From: Pneumocystis sp. 'macacae'
Taxonomy: Eukaryota; Ascomycota; Pneumocystomycetes; Pneumocystales; Pneumocystaceae
Assembly (NCBI GenBank): GCA_018127085.1
Contig: CM030730.1
Coordinates: forward strand, 1-17,500
Direction: 5' to 3'
Length of the DNA: 17,500 nt
Made by a program: the position numbers and the translations under genes. Every line of letters begins with the position of its first letter. Positions within the stretch are counted from its first letter, which is position 1. Of this stretch, positions 9,501 to 15,702 are shown in pieces. The notes below the pieces were generated by a model, which ran no database searches, was not told the DNA's origin, and worked only from the letters and a program-made list of their open reading frames with translations.

Positions 9501-9606
9501 ATTTATCATCTTTATAATCATTTTTCACAATTAAAGCCAAAAGAATCTCTTCATCATCATATACATTCTGTGCTGCCTGTGCCTGCCTCTTAACCGCCCG
9601 CGCCAC
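6598..9606 (-). CDS. msg-I: Major surface glycoprotein, family I (MSG-A1-like), silent donor copy
   Basis: This is a GPI-anchored surface glycoprotein used for antigenic variation and host attachment. The frame encodes 1002 residues with no introns, a usual length for a family-I Msg. It begins at the CRJE (VARAVKRQ), where KR at residues 6-7 is a Kex2-type cleavage site. The first codon is GTG, not ATG, and no signal peptide precedes it. The frame hits TAG 42 nt further upstream, so the copy cannot start translation alone and needs recombination behind the UCS leader. Cys-rich modules recur: residues 16-250 resemble 300-550, and a third Cys-rich segment spans about 644-727. GESDEL (177-182) and QSDEL (478-482) mark equivalent positions. 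A Lys/Glu coiled coil lies at about 740-790, N-glycosylation sequons at 355, 604, 716, 731 and 900, a Ser/Thr-rich stretch at 932-957, and a hydrophobic GPI signal at about 985-1002. The intact frame suggests a functional donor. Confidence 0.92.
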   Translation of the reverse strand: MARAVKRQAQAAQNVYDDEEILLALIVKNDYKDDKCKESLEKYCKELKSAALKEKEIHEKLEDLCEDKKRETKCTGLKDKITKKCTDFKGKLGTVAEKEISKLTGEDCKGNEQQCLFLEAACPTDLRDNCNKLRNKCYQKKRDEVAEKVLLRALSGSLKNEQSCKEKFNEVCSLLSGESDELTVLCFDEEKVCKSLVDKEKSICNSLKGEAEDLLKNENELETKCPSLLKKCYFYSTDCTGDGPKCKDLENSCQGKGVVYERPGSDFEPTRPGLTVAEEIELQELYGEAAREGVYIGRPPTRDAAELLLLLSRGNARSQVKENCEKALEKKCEDLKEHELLKSFCDGGTNKASNNGTEECDNLQKKQVTSITTLTTKIENVFLVVTSKNTVGWHDLPIFLTEKDCRTLESDCLYLEGQGPTDKPCSNLRAACYKRGLYAVANEALQSELRGSLQGSNPTWFEDLQKKLVKACKELKEQSDELFVLCMDPKSTALTLSTDLRMRAVYLQELLNEKRDFPTRKDCEVLEKKCEDLGPDSREIGWPCYTLNQHCRRLENAEQLEEELLKEKIEGLDKFDSCVESLRKRCNGWSRRGNRFALACLAQNVTCRIITKSVKSKCAALGENIEENKVVEEAKKDNGRETACGRWMPYCSKFMSSCKDLTADGDHTCKKLKEECKLFIEREELEVKAIDGLKGHLKEKTECKAELDKYCVILKNATNKFNTLCTDKTNNKSDSKVREELCEKLVEKVKKQCPELKEKLTKAKEELEKKEKEYKNIKDKAVEAMKLANLVLATTNVAGNKAENQAAAAAKSEKRFKLVRRDVTLKAHVTQKELEAFDLVSQTFSLYVELKEECQDLLKGCGFKVECPQCEDACKTIENKCNGLKPLEVTEHKVQIETKNITITIKETVGPGGEKTGDAEKCTSIQTTDVWVTHTSTHTSTSTSTSTTTSTVTLTSTRKCRPTKCTTEGEEAGEVKPSGGLRMTGWGVMKGVLLGMMISVMI
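9574..9606 (-). promoter_or_regulatory. Conserved recombination junction element (CRJE)
   Basis: On the minus strand the sequence reads GTGGCGCGGGCGGTTAAGAG, then GCAG, encoding VARAVKRQ. In Pneumocystis this short element is shared by every family-I msg and by the end of the UCS expression leader, and is the site where donors are exchanged into the expression locus. It is markedly G+C-richer than the flanking spacer. The right edge is approximate; 33 bp is taken from the known length of the element. Confidence 0.8.
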
Positions 9607-9615
9607 CGCCCGTGC
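9592..9615 (-). repeat. Direct 12-bp duplication at the CRJE 5' edge
   Basis: On the minus strand GCACGGGCGGTG (9604-9615) is followed directly by GCGCGGGCGGTT (9592-9603), identical at 10 of 12 positions. In frame this reads ARAV-ARAV-KRQ, so the start of the CRJE is effectively doubled. Confidence 0.7.
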
Positions 9616-10514
9616 TGAACTCTTTAGAATACATCGCGTGCTTGGCTTCTATTTCATGTGCAGCTCAGTGCCGAGTTTATGAAGCGTACTTTTTCTTAGT
9701 CACATTAATTGTTTTGTATGTCCTTTCTGAAGTATAAAACATGGTTTAAAAGAATCTTACAGTAAAAGCATGCATTGAATTTTTGTTCTTAAAAGACTTC
9801 TAAAACAATGTGAGGTTCCTTTAATATACATGATACGTTGCTATAAATTCTGAAAACAAGTTGAAAATATGAATCAGGTTGTATTTATGAAGAAATAAGG
9901 TTTCTCTAAAACGCTAGTTTTTCGGTCTTTTAAAAAAACTGATAAGATATTTTAAAAAACAAAAATACGTAATAAAAATTACTTTAAGAAAATAAATATC
10001 AATTCTAGATAATATTTTTAAAACATCTGCTTTTTAAATTAAATAGATAACTATATTTCCCATATCTCAATACATGCTAATTCGTCTTGCAAATATTCCT
10101 TTGAACTCTTTAAATTTTCTTTATCAAATCATTAAACAATGTTAGTAAAATCCATTTTAAAATATTTTTGTATTATTTTATCCAGCAAATCTAAGTAGTT
10201 TCCCGTAAAATCTGGTAAAATGTTTGACGATTGTATTTTCCATGTTATTTTCATATCAAATATTTTCAAAGGGTATCCTTTATGATTTTTGCTTTAATTC
10301 TTGGTCGTGCTTTTGAAAAGGTCCTTAGGTTAAATATGTGTGAATGGATAGAAAACAAATTATAAAAAAGTGTAACAAATACAAGTTGGTTGGATAAAAA
10401 TATAGATGAGTGTGATTCAAAATGCATGATGAATTGTTGATGCCATTTCTCCAGTTTTTATTTTTTATTCTCCTTTGTTTTGTTCTTTTTGTTCAAGTAT
10501 ATATAAATGTATAT
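9616..10514. other. AT-rich intergenic spacer between msg genes
   Basis: About 0.9 kb separates the CRJE of the telomere-side gene from the 3' flank of the next msg. I find no frame with msg features, no tRNA-like cloverleaf and no clear promoter serving the family-I copy, as expected for a donor. The strand-neutral A/T composition contrasts sharply with the pyrimidine satellite to the left. Confidence 0.6.
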
Positions 10515-10642
10515 TCTTTTCTAGATCCCGTCTACTTCAAATACACATGCCACCTCCTAAACCATGCTTATTCTAAATATAGATGCTTTTCTCTAAACCC
10601 TGTTCATTTCAAATGCATATGCTTTTTCCGATTTTACTCATT
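10515..10642. repeat. 36-bp minisatellite in msg 3' flank (~3.5 copies)
   Basis: Units start at about 10515, 10551, 10587 and 10623, and the last partial unit runs into the stop codon. On the minus strand each unit opens GCAT-x-T-x-x-ATTT (GCATATGCATTTGAA, GCATCTATATTTAGA, GCATGTGTATTTGAA). A single-copy relative with GCATGTATATTTAG sits after the stop codon of the telomere-side msg. The array probably forms the 3' UTR of the gene ending at 10643, and the AATAAGC in the second unit may act in polyadenylation. Confidence 0.65.
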
Positions 10643-13600
10643 CTAAACCACGACCGAAATAATCATTACCAGTATTACTCCCTTCATCACGCTCCACCCA
10701 CTCACTCTGATCCCCTCACTCGGTTTTACATCCCCTGCTTCCTCTCCACCCTTCGTCGCGCACTTTGTGGGCTTGCATTTTCTTGTGGACGTCAATGTCA
10801 TAGTTGATGTTATGATAGATGTCTGTGTAGATGTGCGAGTATATGTCGAGGTACTTGTAACCCATCTGTCCGTTGTGCGAACCAAGAGACATTGTCCTTC
10901 TACTGTTACTGTCTTTTGCGTTCCATCTGACTTTGTTTCGATAATAATTGTTTCTGTAATAGTAGCCTCTATAATAGTTTGATTAGTTGCTTCTTTCCCT
11001 GAAGACTTAAGTTTTAATGGTTCCAATTTATTGCACGCTTCCTCAATTTTCCCGCATGCATCTTTATATTCAGAACAATCCTCTTTAAATCCACACTCCA
11101 ATAATAGATTTTTGCATTCTGCTTCCACTTCTAGATATACTTTTAACGCTTCAGTTGTTGCATCAAACGCCATAGCTTCCCCATCAGTAATATTTACATT
11201 TACATCCTTCTGTTGCAGATATTTAGGATGATCCTTCTGAAGTGCGTCCGCTCTTAGATCTCTTTTTATGTTTGCATTTGCATTATAAAGTAGAGCCAAT
11301 GCTGCGTTATTTATATCTGTTTTTTGTTTATTCAAAGTAAGTTTCGCAGTTTCTAACGCTTTCTCTGCAATACTGCTCAATTCCTTAACAGCCTCTACAC
11401 TCTTTTCTATTTCTGTTGCCATAGTATTTAGTTTCGTGGACAATTCTGCACATCTTCCTTTTATTCGTCCTGCTAGTTTTTGACATAACTCTGTTCTAGC
11501 TGTATTATTTTTAGCACCAGTACTATCATTACAAAAATTCTTGAATGCATCATTGTCCGTTTTAATCCAATCTAGACAGTATTTATCAAGAGCTAATTTA
11601 CACTTATCTTTGTTAAGATTTCCTTGTAATCTATACATAATTGCCTTTTCTTTATCCTGTAATTCGCGATATGATTTACAGTTTTTTTTTAATTCTTTGC
11701 ATTTCCCATCCTTTCCATTATCTTCAACAAGCTTCTCACAACTCGACATATACTTATCACAATAGGGTTCCCAGAGGTCACATTCTGATCCTTTATCTGC
11801 ATCCATGTTCTTTGTTTTTTCTAACACTTCCATAAAATCCATATTCTTTCCTAAAGTAGTACATTTAAAGTTAATATCTCTAGTAATCATCTGACATGTA
11901 GTGTTTAACTGTATACACGAAAGAGCAAACCCCATTCTCTTTCTTTTGGACATGCTATTACATATTTCTGCAACTTCTTTTATGCATATGTTCAAATCGT
12001 TTAATTTTTCTACTTGTTTTTTTAACAAAATATCCTCTAATTCTTTTGCATTCTTTAGATGGTTACATCGTTCTTTCAATGTAAGACATGGTAAATCATT
12101 CATTATTGAATCTTGTCCTAGTACTCCACATTCCTCTTCCAGTTTTTTGCAGTCCTCATCACTTGGAAAATCTCTCCTCCAGCCTAAACTGATTCTAAGT
12201 TCGCGACTCTGCCTTTCAATATCGTTTTCAAGTGCATGACAAGTATCCCATGGTCGTAGACAAAAATCCATTAGTATGGGATTCTCGGTATGAAATTCTG
12301 TTTTGCATAGTTCCAATATTCCATTCATGCATGTTTGAAGAAAATCGGTTTCTGTTAAATTATGCAATTTTCCTCTTAACACACTCTGAAATAGTTGATA
12401 GCCCCTTCTAAAAAGTCGTGTCTTTAAACATGCTGATTCTAGATTCGTACATGCATTATCCATTTTAATACCCATGTAATCGCAATGTGTTTGTAAGTAG
12501 AAACACTGAGATTCCAAATTTATACAAAGTCTTTCATCGAGCTCAGTAGATTGCTCAGACCATCCCAACGCTGTAGACTCTTGATCATCTGAAGTGTTTG
12601 ACATTGATAAGCCATGTAATTTTGACTTCAAAGCCTTACATCTGTATTTTAGATTATTTCTTAGCTCAGTACAGATCTCTTTTTTACTTTCATTCATTTT
12701 TCTTTTAGTGCTATCATATAGATCTTTCAATTGAGGTAAAGAGTTACAAAATTCATAACAGTCATTAACACTAGTTTCACAAGTATCTACATCATTTTTT
12801 ACTAGTAATGATAGAAGGTCAATCGTATCTTTTATTCCTGGTTTTCCAATTTCATCATCAAATAATTCTTTGTGTTCTATTTCATCCATTAGTGTAATTT
12901 CTTTTTCTAGTAGATCAAGCGTTAGATCAGGCGGTATGTATTTTCTTTCCTCTCCACATTTTTCTCCTAGTTCCTTGCAAATATCTTGAAAATTATCATT
13001 GCAGTTTGATTTATGAAAGTGGCATTTTTTAAGAATTAAAATGCACATTTTTTTTAACATTTCAGCATCATCATTAGTTTCTATAAAGTCTTTAAGGTCT
13101 AACACATTCGTTTGTAAGTCTCTACAGTTAGTTTTTGCAAAGTCTATGATATCTTTACATCTATCTGAACCCAAACAAAATTCCATTAGTTCATCGCTTT
13201 CTCCCATGAATATAAGGCATTTCTCATTAATTACTTTTTTGCAATCTTCTTCTGTTTTCAAGTTTCCAGAAAATGCTCTTAAAAGAAACTCTAATATTAT
13301 ATCATTCCGTTCTTCTTGTCGAGATAAACTTGTTAAATCATTACATTCCTTTTTAAATTCTTCCAAACACATTTTCTCCAATAAAATACATTGACTTTGT
13401 ATTGTATAAGGATTATATGAATGAGATTTTCCACTAATAATGTCTTGTAATTTTTTTTTAAATTTTTTACATTTTATATTAATTTGAAAATCATCGCATG
13501 TTTCTTTATATTTCGTATCTTCACAAAGACTCTTCGTTTCTAGATGAAAATTCAGAACTTTATCCAAAAGATTCATCTTCTTTAGTTTTTCGCAGTATTC

Positions 13601-13896
13601 TTTTAATTTTGCTTTACATTGATTATTTGCAATATTTTCTTTCTCTTTTAAAATTAAAATAAGAACTTCTTCTTTGCTAGATAAAAAAAATTGTTAATTT
13701 TATAGATTTTAGTGTTACTTAAGAGTTTTCATACGTTGTTAAAAATAGTGGTGTATTTATTGAAAGATCTGATGATGTAGATCTTTTATGAACAAGTTCT
13801 AAAAAAATTAAAAAGAAAAAGAAAAAACACAATACCAATACTTTCCGAAAAAGCATATGCTATGCCAAGAAATTCAACTAACAGAAATGCTTTCAT
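10643..13896 (-). CDS. msg: Major surface glycoprotein, self-expressed family (II/III-type), three exons
   Basis: This is a GPI-anchored surface glycoprotein paralogous to the family-I copy but with its own leader. My model has exons 13842-13896, 13735-13798 and 10643-13676, joined in frame to give 1050 residues. Exon 1 encodes the signal peptide MKAFLLVEFLGIAYAFSE. Exon 2 supplies LVHKRSTSS, whose KR (23-24) is a Kex2-type site in the place of the CRJE KR. Exon 3 opens KEEVLILILKEKE, matching DEEILLALIVKND of the family-I protein. Further collinear landmarks are GESDEL (about 198), RRDFPS (about 540), WEPYCDKYMSSC (about 675), about eight N-glycosylation sequons, a Ser/Thr-rich stretch (about 980-1004) and a hydrophobic C-terminus. 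An ATG at 13576 would give 977 residues but would cut off the signal peptide and first Cys module. The C-terminus is far closer to family I than the rest. The leader and introns fit families outside I; the exact family is uncertain. Confidence 0.85.
13677..13734 (-). other. Intron 2 (58 nt) of the three-exon msg
   Basis: The donor is ACAAC|GTATGA and the acceptor TTTTTTTTATCTAG|CAAAG, with a possible branch site AATTAAC about 15 nt upstream of the acceptor. The junction is phase 2 on both sides and forms ACC (Thr). Reading through instead meets TAA within eight codons in the exon 2 frame, and the exon 3 frame meets TAA upstream of its acceptor. Confidence 0.75.
13799..13841 (-). other. Intron 1 (43 nt) of the three-exon msg
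   Basis: The donor is GAAA|GTATTG. The acceptor is a long T/C tract ending TTTTTTTAG|AACTTG. Removal joins phase 1 to phase 1 and makes an AAA lysine codon at the junction. Tiny AT-rich introns are typical of Pneumocystis. Without splicing, the exon 1 frame stops soon after (TAA following TGTTCA), which supports the intron. An alternative donor 6 nt downstream (GTATTG again) would add two codons and keep the frame. Confidence 0.7.
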
Positions 13897-14110
13897 CTAT
13901 AATGGCAATAAATAAGTAATAACTTTTACAAAAAATGCATCCATATTATTTGATATCGAAAATATCGAGAAAAGTTCTCAGATAAGGAAACGATAATAAA
14001 TTAATAATGAATATAAAAATAGATAAACAGACAAACAACTACTCTATTCTGTTACAGTTGAATGATTTGTTTTTTCGTTGAATTTATATAAATTTATATC
14101 TAATATTTTT
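13897..14110 (-). promoter_or_regulatory. Presumed promoter / 5' UTR of the three-exon msg
   Basis: The minus strand upstream of the ATG at 13896 is AT-rich. TATAAATTTATATAAATT (about 14084-14101) and TTTTTATATTC (near 14015-14025) are TATA-like candidates, about 190 and 120 nt before the start. A 9-bp direct repeat ATATCGA(A/G)A, which is also part of an imperfect palindrome, lies at about 13953-13971. No CRJE or UCS-like element is present, so expression should be independent of the UCS site. Which TATA-like site is used cannot be told from sequence. Confidence 0.4.
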
Positions 14111-15702
14111 AATCAAAGTTGAAAAATAATTTTTTTGTAAAAATTTAAACTACCTTTTCAGGAGAAATTTAGAAGTCAGAAAAAAATAGATTTAATAAAA
14201 TTGAACTCTATTATTCATTTCTATTTAAAATTACCCTACGTGTTTATTTATTTTTCTCATTTCTTACATTTAGTTTCATTAACTTAAATTCAAAACTATA
14301 TGTATAACATTTATATTTTTAAAGTCTTGATTTTTTCCATCATACAATTCAAATTATAAAAATAATTCTTAATGATAATTATTCGTTTTCAAATTTGCTA
14401 ATGTTTTTAAATGCTTTATACAAATCAATAACAGTGGCTTCCTAACATTGATTTTTCTTTTACATAAATCTAAGAGTTTATTTATGAATGTTTAAGGGCA
14501 TTGTTTATTATTATGTAATTTCCTTATAGAGTTATTCTAGAATAACTGATGTTTTCTTTTAAAGAACTAGATTTTTAGATATCTTGATTTTGTATTATTA
14601 TATATATGGCTAAACTTAATAGTTTCTGAATTGTAAAGCTTTAAAAAATGAAAGTATTCTAATTTTAAATTTACACAAAGTTTTATAAAGTTCTTCAAAC
14701 TAATTAGTTCATTTTAGCAATTAGGTTTTTGCTTTATTAAATCTAATAATGAAATTTAACAATAAATTTAATGATGAATTTAATATAAATTTTTTATCAA
14801 TAACTTCTAAAAAAAAGATAAAGATAAAAAACACTTTTTCATGCATAATGATAAATAAAGACTTATGAAAAATGCTTGAGATTGAAAAGAGGAAGTAATT
14901 TTTAAACGAAAAATAGATAAATGATAACATATTGGTAATGAATATGTAGTAGAGAAATAAATATTGTTTTTTACAATTTTACAATTTGATATAATTTTAT
15001 TGATAATGTTTTTTATAGTTCTTATTTCTAAATATTTAATATTTTTGCTTAAATATCTGATATAGTGAAGTGTCAAGGTAATAATTTATATAAAATTTTT
15101 TTCCTGGAAATATAACATATGATATTTATTTATTCGTTACTTATATATAAAAATATTTCCTTGATGATTGATTTTTTTAAGATTTATAGATCTTTTTATT
15201 TTAAAATGTTTTAGTTTAAGGATTTTGATTTTTCTGGTTATAAGCTTTTTGTATATTTTTAGTATTAAAAGCTTAATATATTCTTTTGATTAGTTTTGAA
15301 AAAAACCTTGAATTTTTGTTTTAAATTTTCTTATTTTTGAATATTTTTCTGAATTTCCTTAAAAGAATTCTTTTTATACTTAATGTAAATATAATTAAAT
15401 GTTTAATAGTGTTTAAAAATCACTGTATTTATTTCCTGATTACTTAAAAAATTGAAAGACACCGTTAACTTTATTTTCTACAGCTTTACTAAAAATAGAT
15501 TTTAAAGGACAAAAAATCATTTTTCAAATTAGAACCAATTATTAAATATCAATGTTTTAATTATAGTTAGCTGTTATGATTAATTGTTATTAATATTTAT
15601 TCTCCAAAAATATTTAAAATTTTCCATTTTTATGACTTATAAAAATATTGTTTTAACTTTAACACTTAATCATGTTAACTATATTTCTTAATAAAATATT
15701 CT
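14111..15702. other. Very AT-rich intergenic spacer
   Basis: Apart from the possible leader relic at 14770-14900, this stretch contains only A/T-rich sequence with homopolymer runs and short open frames of low complexity (Phe/Ile/Lys/Asn). None of these has msg features. It includes the 3' flank of the Pro-rich msg ending at 15703. I see no tRNA, mobile element or repeat array. Confidence 0.6.
14770..14900 (-). pseudogene. Possible decayed msg 5' leader (signal peptide / intron 1 acceptor / exon 2)
   Basis: On the minus strand the order of words repeats that of the intact msg 5' end: GCATTTTT, then TTTATTTATC-ATTAT, then ATGAAA (14842), a TTTTTTATCTTTATC T-tract, TTTTTTTTAG (AG at 14807-14808), and then AAGTTATTGATAAAAAATTT. 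This parallels AACTTGTTCATAAAAGATCT of the real exon 2. Read through, it gives MHEKVFFIFIFFLEVIDKK, a hydrophobic leader with KK where KR would be. Most of the exon 1 equivalent is missing and I find no exon 3 equivalent leftwards. The AT richness makes chance similarity possible. Confidence 0.35.

Noticed and set aside
10643..13576. Intronless 977-aa version of the second msg starting at the ATG at 13576
   Set aside because: The frame upstream still encodes the first Cys module (KEYCEKLKK), and a signal peptide with phase-matched introns lies further upstream.
14721..15076. Two short minus-strand frames (69 and 89 codons) as small secreted or membrane proteins
   Set aside because: They are AT-driven Phe/Ile/Ser/Lys runs. 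The only part with structure is better read as a decayed msg leader, and no conserved start or stop context is evident.
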